The notes: generated from the sequence alone by a model not told the origin. A DNA stretch of 26,303 nt from an uncultured Treponema sp. (GCA_934718065.1 CAKUZR010000020.1:1-26303), one strand, 5' to 3'. Shown: positions 1 to 7,052, counted from the stretch's first letter. Numbers and translations are program-made.

Positions 1-77
1 TTCCATCGTTTTCAACTTCAGCATTTATTTTCTGCAGAAGCCGTTCAATTTGTTTTTCAAGAAGATTCAGTCTTTCT
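1..77 (-). pseudogene. Fragment of a second IS110 recombinase gene (cut by window edge)
   Basis: Bases 1-77 are identical to bases 578-654, which lie inside the complete recombinase gene just downstream, so this is a piece of a second copy encoding about residues 191-215 (the coiled segment between the DEDD and C-terminal domains). Identity stops abruptly at 77/78, where the end of the complete element begins. The rest of this copy would lie left of the window, and its 5' part is missing from this side. Whether it is a real neighbouring copy or an assembly artefact at a repeat cannot be decided from the window. Confidence 0.8.
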
Positions 78-88
78 CCTATGATTAT

Positions 89-94
89 TGTCAA
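89..94 (-). promoter_or_regulatory. Right-end half of a circle-junction promoter (-35)
   Basis: The minus strand reads TTGACA, a perfect -35 box, pointing out of the right end of the IS. If the two ends join through the shared AGGAG core, the distance to TACGAT in the left end (1482-1487) is exactly 17 bp: 8 bases from the right end, 5 of core and 4 from the left end. This matches the known IS110 arrangement in which excision assembles a promoter for the bridge RNA. It is inferred from spacing and is untested. Confidence 0.55.
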
Positions 95-131
95 TAAGAC
101 AATTAGTTTTTGGGGCTTTCCAGCCCTCTTA

Positions 132-1223
132 TTAACTACATTCAAGAGCATCTTCTGCTAATTTTGAAATTTTTAACTTTGGAGTTATAAACTTTTGAGG
201 TTTATACTCCTGATCAGTTTTCAAAATCAGATAAAGCAGCTCACCCAATTTTCTGGCAATCGTAACAATGGATTTTCCTTTTCCAATGCAACGTGACTCT
301 GCCATGTATTTATACTTATCTCTTAAAGCTCCGCCATTCTTTGACTTTACGGTTGACCATGCAGCCTGTACTAACAAAGACCTTAAGAGTGGATTGCCTT
401 TTTTAGTTGTATGACCTGACCTGCATATAGTGCAGGAGTTATCAACTTTAGGTACAAATCCAATAAAATTGCTTACCTGATGTGCATTATCAAACCGGTT
501 TACATCACCAACATAAGCTACATAAGCCAATGCTGTAATCGGACCAATTCCCGGTACAGTCATTGCCTTCTGTATTTTTCCATCGTTTTCAACTTCAGCA
601 TTTATTTTCTGCAGAAGCCGTTCAATTTGTTTTTCAAGAAGATTCAGTCTTTCTACAAGTCTTTCAGCCTCTTCTTTTTCATATCCTTTAAGCAGCGGAA
701 GAATATTTGCCCTGTTCTTTTCACTGCACATATCTTTTCGCACAAACTGTGTGTAACCATTGTGTTCAAAGATTGCATGCAGTTTGTTTATCTCTTTAGT
801 TCTCTGACATTTAAGCGAACGGTATTCACTTAAAAGTTTTCTTCTTTCCCATTCTTCATCACTTGGAGGTGTAACTATCGGCAGTTCATCTTCATCGTGA
901 GTTTTAAGAAGCTTTGCAAGTTTCAATGAATCTTCTTTATCTGTTTTTCTTGTGCTCATATAAATGACTGCAAGTTTTCCTGCATTCATAATACAAACTT
1001 TACAGCCAACAGATTTTCTGATTGCCCGTTCAATTCTGAATGCCAGATTGCAGGCTTCTATTGCCACTGCATCATCACCATTCAGTTTTTCGCACAATCT
1101 GTCGATTCCGGCAAAATCGGTTTTACCACCGGTTCGGCTAATTTTGCCTTTCCGGTCTACTATACACATCTCGTATGTACGTTTGCCCAAATCGATTCCC
1201 ACAAATCTTCCTGCTACTTCCAC
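132..1223 (-). CDS. IS110-family transposase/recombinase
   Basis: This is a 363-residue DEDD-type recombinase that moves its element by an RNA-guided, serine-dependent reaction (family knowledge). The N-terminal RuvC-like domain shows D11 in FVGIDLGK, E56 in AIEAC, and D95/D98 in KTDKEDS. A helical linker spans about 125-215. The C-terminal Transposase_20 domain starts at MTVPGIGPITA (221) and contains the catalytic-serine region CRSGHTTKKGN (S269 is the best candidate) followed by PLLRSLL. The start is GTG at 1223, supported by GGAGG at 1230-1234 with a 6-base spacer. Length is typical of intact IS110 proteins and no frameshift is seen, so it is probably functional. The long non-coding stretch upstream, rather than downstream, places it in the IS110 rather than the IS1111 subgroup. 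Confidence 0.95.
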   Translation of the reverse strand: MEVAGRFVGIDLGKRTYEMCIVDRKGKISRTGGKTDFAGIDRLCEKLNGDDAVAIEACNLAFRIERAIRKSVGCKVCIMNAGKLAVIYMSTRKTDKEDSLKLAKLLKTHDEDELPIVTPPSDEEWERRKLLSEYRSLKCQRTKEINKLHAIFEHNGYTQFVRKDMCSEKNRANILPLLKGYEKEEAERLVERLNLLEKQIERLLQKINAEVENDGKIQKAMTVPGIGPITALAYVAYVGDVNRFDNAHQVSNFIGFVPKVDNSCTICRSGHTTKKGNPLLRSLLVQAAWSTVKSKNGGALRDKYKYMAESRCIGKGKSIVTIARKLGELLYLILKTDQEYKPQKFITPKLKISKLAEDALECS

Positions 1224-1239
1224 TTTTGTCCTCCATGAT

Positions 1240-1475
1240 ATAAAATGAGGACTGGAGAGCTATACGAGTGCGTTGAATCACCGTTCTCCTATTCGCGGTC
1301 TTGGGGATATACCCCAAGCCGCATTTTGTTATACGATGGCTGGCTTAGACACAGACTCCTTAACGAGCTCTTCCGCTCCTTAACGAGCTCTTCCGCTCCC
1401 TAAAAAATTCTGCCTTCCACCGGCTCTCCAGATCCGTCAATCTAGAGTACTACGCTTTTCTCGTTTTTTCTAACC
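1240..1475 (-). ncRNA. Candidate bridge RNA in the left end of the IS110 element
   Basis: The 270-base non-coding left end is rich in structure. CTGGAGAGC (1252-1260) and its complement (1423-1431) bracket a 180-base segment, close to the roughly 177 nt known for the IS621 bridge RNA. Inside is an 11-bp stem with one bulged base (1295-1306 with 1312-1322, loop ATATA at 1307-1311) and a 20-bp tandem repeat (1356-1399). Two internal stretches repeat sequence at the element boundaries: TTCTCCTAT at 1284-1292 equals 74-82, and ACTCCTT at 1355-1361 equals 1491-1497. Such matches are expected of donor or target guides. The 5' end is set from the predicted junction promoter; the 3' end is only a guess at the recombinase ribosome site. 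No fold was computed. Confidence 0.6.
1356..1399. repeat. 20-bp tandem repeat, 2.2 copies, in IS left end
   Basis: The unit CTCCTTAACGAGCTCTTCCG occurs at 1356-1375 and 1376-1395, followed by CTCC. Each unit contains the palindrome GAGCTC. It lies inside the candidate bridge RNA, so it may duplicate a guide-bearing loop. Confidence 0.9.
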
Positions 1476-1481
1476 TATCTA

Positions 1482-1487
1482 ATCGTA
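1482..1487 (-). promoter_or_regulatory. Left-end half of a circle-junction promoter (-10)
   Basis: The minus strand reads TACGAT, matching TATAAT at positions 1, 2, 5 and 6. It has no good -35 partner in the present linear arrangement but would lie 17 bp from the TTGACA of the right end in a circle. Transcription would then start near 1475 and run through the left end towards the recombinase. Confidence 0.5.
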
Positions 1488-1497
1488 ACAACTCCTT

Positions 1498-1884
1498 TTA
1501 CATAGGCCCAGCTTCCGATTTTATTCTTTGCAGACAATCCTTTATCTCTGCAAGCTGTTTCCTGTTCATCTGCGACAAGTCATGCGCAAACTGAACAGCA
1601 GTGTCCACATATTCAGGAAGAATCTCCTCCTGAATACCCGAAAGGCCGATTTCGACCTTTTTCCTTGATTCTGCAACAAGCCGCGCAAACTCAAGCTTTT
1701 GTTCCTCTGAAAGGCTGTAAGCCTTGTAAAGGTTTTCCTTCATATCTTCCGGCGCAGTCCTTTTGCTGTTTTCGATTGCCGAAAGATAAGCGGCGGAAAG
1801 ACCAATTTTTTCCGCCATATCGCCTAAGCTCTCGTCGCAGTCAATGCGAATCTTCCTAAGAAACTTTGCGATTTCTGTAGCCAT
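1498..1884 (-). CDS. XRE-family helix-turn-helix regulator
   Basis: A 128-residue protein with an N-terminal XRE/Cro DNA-binding domain (about residues 5-60; core LGDMAEKIGLSAAYLSAIEN is the helix-turn-helix) and a C-terminal helical tail rich in charged residues (about 65-125) that probably serves dimerisation. Proteins of this layout are antitoxins of HigA type or mobile-element repressors. No toxin partner is visible: the downstream side is taken by the IS110 element, which inserted 2-6 bases past the stop codon, and the upstream neighbour is hsdR on the opposite strand. It is divergent from hsdR across a 354-base gap and could regulate the restriction locus, but this is only inferred from position. 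The ribosome site is weak (GGGTAGG at about -7). Confidence 0.85.
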   Translation of the reverse strand: MATEIAKFLRKIRIDCDESLGDMAEKIGLSAAYLSAIENSKRTAPEDMKENLYKAYSLSEEQKLEFARLVAESRKKVEIGLSGIQEEILPEYVDTAVQFAHDLSQMNRKQLAEIKDCLQRIKSEAGPM

Positions 1885-2061
1885 ATTTACCTACCCGTTT
1901 TACGGTGAAGCCCGTAGGATTTTTTATTAGCAAGGCGGCTTGCTACTTCCGCCTGCCCCTCCAACTTGTCTGCAGAATATCACAGCTATTTTATGCTGTC
2001 AATACTAAAATATTAAAAATATTTACAAAATGTGAATAATAGTAAATCTATTGTGTATATT

Positions 2062-2130
2062 ACGGCGGTTCTGCACCCTGTGGAACGGCGGTTCTGGGGT
2101 CTGTGGAACGGCGATGGTGCAGTGTGTGGA
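2062..2130. repeat. Three degenerate 23-bp tandem repeats upstream of hsdR
   Basis: Units at 2062-2084, 2085-2107 and 2108-2130 all begin ACGGCG and end TGTGGA, with the first two sharing ACGGCGGTTCTG. Regular 23-bp phasing places the units about two helical turns apart, so they could bind a regulator in series; the XRE protein next door is one candidate. They could equally be a non-functional minisatellite. Confidence 0.8.
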
Positions 2131-2194
2131 ATGGACTGTCTGCGGAAATCAGGCGGCCTGTAAAAGTGATGTTGCAAAGTCCTTCGGATTTTCG

Positions 2195-2226
2195 TTGGCG
2201 ACAAAATACTCTTTTGGTGTTATAAT
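2195..2226 (+). promoter_or_regulatory. Extended -10 promoter of hsdR, near-leaderless transcript
   Basis: TATAAT at 2221-2226 is preceded by TG at 2218-2219, giving a perfect extended -10. The -35 is weak: GCGACA at 2198-2203 (17-bp spacer) or TTGGCG at 2195-2200 (20 bp). The expected transcript start near 2233 lies about 6 bases before the hsdR ATG, and no Shine-Dalgarno sequence is present. Confidence 0.65.
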
Positions 2227-2238
2227 ATAATAGAAAAT

Positions 2239-4659
2239 ATGAACACTAAAGGCTCTCTTTCCGAACGCGACATTATTACAAAATACATTCTCCCCGCAAT
2301 TGAAGCTTCTGGCTGGGATAAGCGAAACCAAATCAGAGAAGAGGTGTCCTTTACTGCCGGCCGTATTTTTGTAAAAGGCAAACTGACTAAACGCGGTGAA
2401 AAGAAGCGGGCAGATATTATCATTTACTATAAATCAAACATTCCTGTTGCTGTTGTAGAAGCAAAAGATAATAAGCATGCTGTTGGAGCCGGAATGCAGC
2501 AGGCTTTGGAATATGCGGACACGCTTGATATTCCGGTTGCAATTTCAAGCAATGGTGATGGTTTTGTAATTCAATACCGCAGGAATTGCGGATGTCCAGA
2601 CGCTTCTGGCAAGGCGGTAATTTCGGAAACTGCAGATCTGGAGCACTTTCCGACTCCTTCAGAGTTCTGGAGCTGCTACAAACGCTACAACAACATTGAA
2701 TCAAAAGAAGCGGAAGAAACATCTCTTTGCTCATATTTTTTTGATTCAGAAGGAAGAACTCCGCGCTACTATCAGCGGATTGCGATTAACCGTGCTGTAG
2801 AAGCAATTGCCCGCGGTCAGAACAGAATTCTTCTTGTCATGGCTACAGGAACAGGAAAGACTTACACGGCTTTTCAAATCATCTACCGTCTCTGGAAAGC
2901 TGGCTGCAAAAAACGAATTCTATATCTTGCAGACCGCAACAATCTTATCACTCAAACCAAGAAAGGCGACTTCAAACATTTCAAAGATAAATGCCATATC
3001 ATCAGGCATAAGAAAATCGACAAATCCTATGAAATTTATCTTGCTCTTTATCAGGGGCTTACAAATTATGATGAAGAAACTGACGCTTACAAAGAATTCA
3101 GCCCGGACTTTTTTGACCTGATTATTGTAGATGAGTGTCACCGCGGTTCAGTTGATGAAGACAAAGCCTGGCACAAAATCTTAAGCTACTTTAGTTCTGC
3201 AACTCAGATTGGCATGACGGCTACTCCAAAAGAAACCAAGGCTCTTTCAAACATAGAATATTTTGGTGAGCCTCTTTACACCTACTCACTAAAACAGGGA
3301 ATCGATGACGGCTTTCTTGCTCCGTACAAAGTTCTGCGAGTAGGAATGAACGTTGACCTTGAAGGCTACCGCCCGGAACACGGCAAGACGGATATCAGCG
3401 GCGAGCTTGTGGAAGACCGGCTTTACAACACAAAGGATTTTGACCGCAATATCGTAATTGATGAGCGAACAAATCTGGTTGCCAAAAAAATTATGGAATA
3501 TCTTAAAAAATCCGACCCGATGGCAAAGACAATCGTTTTCTGCGTTGATATTGAACATGCGGAAAGAATGCGACAGGCTCTTTTGCAGTATGCTCCGCGC
3601 GAAATAACTGAAAAATCAGACAAATACATAGTCCGCATTACTGGCGATGATCCTGTTGCAAAAGGATATCTTGAAGATTTCATAAACCCGGAAGAACGAT
3701 TCCCTGTGATTGCGACGACTTCAAAACTCATGAGCACAGGAACAGATGCCCAGACCTGCAAGCTGATTTGTCTTGATGAGAATATCGGTTCAATGACAGA
3801 GTTCAAGCAGATAATAGGCCGTGGAACACGAATCAACGAAGACTACGGAAAGCAGTATTTTACGATTATTGATTTCAGAAACGCTACAGACAAATTTGCG
3901 GACAAAGATTTTGACGGCGCTCCTGTAAAAATCAAAGAATCAAAACAGGACGACCAGCTTTCAGAAGAGATTATCGACGACGGAACTGGAGAAGAGCAGA
4001 TTGACCCGGTGACAGGCGAGCAAGTTGTTTTTGCCGAATACAAAATTGATGAGAATTACGGATTGCAGAATGTTGCGGAGCCTGCCGAAACCAAAAAAGA
4101 AAAAGTCTACATCGCTGGTGTTGATGTAAGCATCCTGAGTGAACGCCGCCAGTTTCTTGATTCAAACGGAAAACTCATTACAACAAGCCTCAAAGAATAC
4201 ACAAAAAACGGAATCCTGACATCATACCGAAGCCTCGACAATTTCCTGCAGGCCTGGAACGATGCCGAAAAAAAGCAGGCAATCATAGATGAGCTGGAAA
4301 ACCTGGGCCTTGTTTTTGAAGAACTAAAAGAAGAAATAAAATCTGACTTAGATATTTTTGATTTAATCTGCCATATCGCATGGGATGCGCCGGCGCTCAC
4401 CCGCCGTGAAAGAGCTGAGAATGTCCGCAAACGAAACTACTGGACAAAATACGGAGACAAAGCGCGCACAGTTCTGGAGGCGCTGCTTGATAAATACGCA
4501 GAAAACGGAATTGAAAATATCGAAAGCATGAGGATTCTGACTGTAGACCCGCTGAAAGAGCTAGGAACGCCAGCAGAGCTTGTAAACGCATTCGGCGGAA
4601 AACCGCAGTATCTTGCCGCCATCCGGGAACTGGAAGCGGAGATTTACCAGGCGGCGTAA
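2239..4659 (+). CDS. hsdR: Type I restriction enzyme R subunit (HsdR)
   Basis: An 806-residue motor and nuclease subunit that, with HsdM and HsdS, translocates and cuts unmodified DNA. The N-terminal PD-(D/E)xK nuclease is visible as D59 in RADIII and E74-A75-K76 in VVEAKD. The superfamily 2 helicase follows: Walker A ATGTGKT (202-208), DECH box (298-301), motif III TATP (327-330) and motif VI IIGRGTR (525-531). The C-terminal third fits the EcoEI_R_C domain. Length and layout match the short IB/EcoAI-like HsdR group. ATG 2239 has no ribosome site but lies just after a strong extended -10 box, so the start is probably correct and nearly leaderless. It heads the restriction locus; GC is higher than in the ATPase gene that follows. 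Confidence 0.95.
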   Translation: MNTKGSLSERDIITKYILPAIEASGWDKRNQIREEVSFTAGRIFVKGKLTKRGEKKRADIIIYYKSNIPVAVVEAKDNKHAVGAGMQQALEYADTLDIPVAISSNGDGFVIQYRRNCGCPDASGKAVISETADLEHFPTPSEFWSCYKRYNNIESKEAEETSLCSYFFDSEGRTPRYYQRIAINRAVEAIARGQNRILLVMATGTGKTYTAFQIIYRLWKAGCKKRILYLADRNNLITQTKKGDFKHFKDKCHIIRHKKIDKSYEIYLALYQGLTNYDEETDAYKEFSPDFFDLIIVDECHRGSVDEDKAWHKILSYFSSATQIGMTATPKETKALSNIEYFGEPLYTYSLKQGIDDGFLAPYKVLRVGMNVDLEGYRPEHGKTDISGELVEDRLYNTKDFDRNIVIDERTNLVAKKIMEYLKKSDPMAKTIVFCVDIEHAERMRQALLQYAPREITEKSDKYIVRITGDDPVAKGYLEDFINPEERFPVIATTSKLMSTGTDAQTCKLICLDENIGSMTEFKQIIGRGTRINEDYGKQYFTIIDFRNATDKFADKDFDGAPVKIKESKQDDQLSEEIIDDGTGEEQIDPVTGEQVVFAEYKIDENYGLQNVAEPAETKKEKVYIAGVDVSILSERRQFLDSNGKLITTSLKEYTKNGILTSYRSLDNFLQAWNDAEKKQAIIDELENLGLVFEELKEEIKSDLDIFDLICHIAWDAPALTRRERAENVRKRNYWTKYGDKARTVLEALLDKYAENGIENIESMRILTVDPLKELGTPAELVNAFGGKPQYLAAIRELEAEIYQAA

Positions 4660-4699
4660 TAAGCACAGAGTTGCTAAAAAAAAGATATACTGTTATTCT

Positions 4700-4745
4700 T
4701 TAGACTAAAGATTTTTGCGTATAGTTGCAAAAATCTTTAGTCTAA
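4700..4745. repeat. 19-bp perfect inverted repeat between hsdR and the ATPase gene
   Basis: Arms 4700-4718 (ending TAGACTAAAGATTTTTGC) and 4727-4745 are perfectly complementary around the 8-base loop GTATAGTT. The stem is AT-rich, lacks a typical U-tail, and ends only 16 bases before the next start codon. It could be an operator, a weak attenuator or RNA-processing hairpin, or the scar of a small mobile repeat at the edge of the AT-rich insert. Confidence 0.9.
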
Positions 4746-4761
4746 TAAAAATGGTGGACAG

Positions 4762-6048
4762 ATGATTAAAAGACCTGTTTATTTGGAAAAACTGATTCTC
4801 AGAAAAGATAATGGACTTGTAAAAATAATTACTGGTGTGCGACGATGTGGAAAGTCGTATATGCTTTTTACAATTTATCATGACTATCTTTTATCTCAAG
4901 GAGTTGATGAATCTCATATCATAGAAATCTCTCTTGAAGAAACAGAAAATTTTATTTATCACAATCCGTTAAGACTTTCAGAGTTTATAAAATCAAAAAT
5001 TATAGATAAATCAATTTATTATATTTTTATTGATGAAATTCAATTTGTTCAGAATATTCAAAATCCAGACAAAGCATTACCGGAGGCAGATCCTATAACT
5101 TTTTATTCTGTAATCAACGGTCTTTTAAAAAAGAACAATGTAGATATTTATGTGACAGGCTCAAATTCAAAAATGCTTTCAAGCGATATTTTTACGGAAT
5201 TTCGCGGACGAGGTGATGAGGTAAGAATTTATCCGTTTAATTTTGCGGAGTTTATGAGTGCCTATGACGCTGATGTGTATGACGGCTGGCAGGAATATCT
5301 GGAATACGGTGGTATGCCTCTTGCTGTTCTTTCAAAAAGCCATGAAGCAAAGAGCCGTTATTTGAAAAATCTTTTTGAAGAAACTTACATTAAAGATGTG
5401 CTGGAACGAAAACATTTTACTAATGTTGACAATTTAAATGATGTTCTGAATATACTTGCTTCAAGCGTAGGTTCGCTTACAAATGTTCTGAATATACAGA
5501 ATACATTTAAAACCGTAAAAAAAGAAGGTGTCAGTGCTATTACAATTTCAAATTATATAAAGGCATTCACGGAATCGTTCATCATTGAGGGAACAAACCG
5601 CTATGATGTAAAAGGCCGCAAATATATTTCCACTCCATTAAAGTATTATTTTGTTGATACAGGACTTCGCAATGCAAGACTGAATTTCCGTCAGTTTGAA
5701 GAAACGCATCTTATGGAAAACGCTATTTATAACGAGCTAAAAATACGTGGGTACGATGTTGATGTTGGGGTAGTGAAAATTAACGAAAAAAATGAAAACG
5801 GAAATGGAGTTCGCAAACAGCTTGAAATTGATTTTATTGCAAACAAAGCCGAACAGAGACTGTACATCCAGTCTGCCCTTTCTATAGATGATCCCGAAAA
5901 GGCAAAAACTGAAAAACGACCTTTTACAAAGCTTAACGATTCTTTTAAAAAAATAATTCTTGTAAAAGGCAGGCAGAAGCCTCATGTTGACGAACAGGGA
6001 TTCATTACAATGGGAGTAATTGATTTTATGCTTTCCCAAGAGGAATAA
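4762..6048 (+). CDS. AAA family ATPase with DUF4143 domain
   Basis: A 428-residue ATPase of the AAA_14/DUF4143 group, whose physiological role is not established. Walker A is GVRRCGKS (25-32) and Walker B is YIFIDEIQ (87-94, acidic pair D91-E92). A sensor-like segment VTGSNSKML lies near 132-140 and FRGRGDE follows. The DUF4143 domain occupies roughly 200-370, ending in a segment with EIDFIANK that recalls the PD-(D/E)xK-like fold often found at the end of this family. The gene starts after GGTGG with a short spacer and ends 3 bases before the hsdS fragment. It is clearly more AT-rich than hsdR, suggesting separate acquisition. It may be an accessory of the restriction locus or a passenger. 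Confidence 0.85.
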   Translation: MIKRPVYLEKLILRKDNGLVKIITGVRRCGKSYMLFTIYHDYLLSQGVDESHIIEISLEETENFIYHNPLRLSEFIKSKIIDKSIYYIFIDEIQFVQNIQNPDKALPEADPITFYSVINGLLKKNNVDIYVTGSNSKMLSSDIFTEFRGRGDEVRIYPFNFAEFMSAYDADVYDGWQEYLEYGGMPLAVLSKSHEAKSRYLKNLFEETYIKDVLERKHFTNVDNLNDVLNILASSVGSLTNVLNIQNTFKTVKKEGVSAITISNYIKAFTESFIIEGTNRYDVKGRKYISTPLKYYFVDTGLRNARLNFRQFEETHLMENAIYNELKIRGYDVDVGVVKINEKNENGNGVRKQLEIDFIANKAEQRLYIQSALSIDDPEKAKTEKRPFTKLNDSFKKIILVKGRQKPHVDEQGFITMGVIDFMLSQEE

Positions 6049-6051
6049 CAG

Positions 6052-6240
6052 ATGAGCCAATGGAAAAAAGTAAAAATAGGTGACATCTGCCGCATCGTAA
6101 AGGGCGCAACAGGAATTGCAGGTGCCGAGCCGGGCGAATATCCGCTGGTTGTCACCGCGGAAGAAAGAAAAACCTGTTCCTCATATCAGTTTGATTGGTG
6201 GATATATAATTATTGTATGGAGGGAATATGGAAAAAATGA
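6052..6240 (+). pseudogene. 5' fragment of an hsdS specificity gene
   Basis: The 62-residue reading frame begins MSQWKKVKIGDICRIVKG and continues to SSYQFD (about residue 48), which is the start of a type I target-recognition domain. The remaining 14 residues are unrelated to HsdS and run into the KilA-N gene, so the gene is broken near 6195. It has a GAGG ribosome site and sits 3 bases after the ATPase stop. Its opening resembles that of the complete hsdS (MSKFKKVKIGDFL), suggesting an old duplicate interrupted by the KilA-N gene. A short protein might still be made but could not recognise DNA. Confidence 0.75.
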
Positions 6241-7052
6241 CAGTTCAGAATCAGTTGATTGGAGTAATTTCTGAAAGGAATATGGATTTTATATCTCTAA
6301 CTGATATGGCTAATGGAAAAGAGAGTGAAAGCCGTGCTGCAGATATAATTAAAAATTGGCTTAGAAATAGATACACTTTAGAGTTCTTGGGAACATGGGA
6401 AATAATTCATAACGAGAATTTTAAAGTGGTCGAATTCGACCACTTTAAATCTCAAGCTGGATTACCAAATTTTGTTCTTAGTGTTTCTGAATGGATTGAA
6501 AAAACAAATGCCATAGGAATTATTGTAAAAAAAGGAAAATATGGTGGAACTTACGCTCATAAGGATATTGCTTTTGAATTTGGTTCTGCAATTAGTGTAC
6601 CGTTCAAGTTATATTTGATAGAGGAATTCCAGCGGCTAAAAGAAGAAGAACAAAAACTTCTTGGTTGGTCTGCAAAACGAGAACTGGCAAAAATCAATTA
6701 TAGAATCCATACAGATGCCATTAAGAAGAATCTTATTCCAGAAAAAATTACAGCTGCACAAAAATCTATTATTTATGCTGATGAAGCAGACATGTTGAAT
6801 GTTGCAATGTTTGGTGTTACAGCAAAGCAATGGCGTGAATCAAATCCTGATTCAAAAGGAAATATCCGCGATTACGCTTCAATTAATCAGTTGATCTGTT
6901 TAAGCAATATGGAAAATCTGAATGCAGTTTTTATAAATGAAGGCATTTCTCAGGGTGACCGCCTTGAAAAACTGAACAAAATTGCAATTCAACAAATGAA
7001 AGTCCTTGAAAATATTGAAGACAGAAAATTGCTGACGGATGAAAATAAATGA
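6228..7052 (+). CDS. KilA-N domain protein inserted in the type I RM locus
   Basis: A 274-residue protein with an N-terminal KilA-N DNA-binding domain (about 5-110; recognisable as DFISLTDMAN, NFKVVEFDHFKSQAGL and SEWIEKTNAIGI), then a charged helical region from about 140 (RLKEEEQKLLGW) and a conserved C-terminal part of unknown function. KilA-N domains occur in phage and large-virus proteins, and versions like this recur inside type I restriction loci, where their role is unknown. Start ATG 6228 is chosen because GGAGGG lies at 6219-6224; ATGs at 6213 and 6237 fit less well. It overlaps the hsdS start by 4 bases (ATGA), implying translational coupling. A perfect 30-bp palindrome lies inside it. 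Confidence 0.85.
   Translation: MEKMTVQNQLIGVISERNMDFISLTDMANGKESESRAADIIKNWLRNRYTLEFLGTWEIIHNENFKVVEFDHFKSQAGLPNFVLSVSEWIEKTNAIGIIVKKGKYGGTYAHKDIAFEFGSAISVPFKLYLIEEFQRLKEEEQKLLGWSAKRELAKINYRIHTDAIKKNLIPEKITAAQKSIIYADEADMLNVAMFGVTAKQWRESNPDSKGNIRDYASINQLICLSNMENLNAVFINEGISQGDRLEKLNKIAIQQMKVLENIEDRKLLTDENK
6420..6449. repeat. Perfect 30-bp palindrome inside the KilA-N gene
   Basis: All 15 base pairs match around the centre 6434/6435; the core reads GTGGTCGAATTCGACCAC and the flanks are TTTAAA. It encodes FKVVEFDHFK in the KilA-N domain and can form a long hairpin in the mRNA or a cruciform in DNA. Confidence 0.97.

Larger units (their letters stand above)
78..1494 (-). mobile_element. IS110-family insertion sequence with long left end
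   Basis: The element consists of the recombinase gene at 132-1223, a short right end (78-131) and a long left end (1224 to about 1494). As usual for IS110, there are no terminal inverted repeats. The same pentamer CTCCT occurs at both proposed boundaries (76-80 and 1492-1496), as expected for a core sequence shared by the two ends. The right boundary is supported by the sharp loss of identity with the truncated copy at 77/78. The left boundary is inferred from the shared core and lies only a few bases past the stop codon of the neighbouring regulator. The right end contains two small hairpins (87-103 and 113-126). Boundaries are accurate to a few bases at best. Confidence 0.75.
1885..2238. 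other. Divergent intergenic region between regulator and hsdR
   Basis: No coding gene is supported in these 354 bases. They contain an AT-rich stretch (about 1990-2060), three tandem 23-bp repeats (2062-2130) and the predicted hsdR promoter (2195-2226). Confidence 0.7.

Noticed and set aside
480..833. 117-codon plus-strand frame
   Set aside because: It lies fully antisense to the IS110 recombinase and encodes a phenylalanine/serine-rich sequence without domain features.
2062..2130. CRISPR-like array
   Set aside because: The three 23-bp units are directly adjacent with no spacers, and no cas gene is present.
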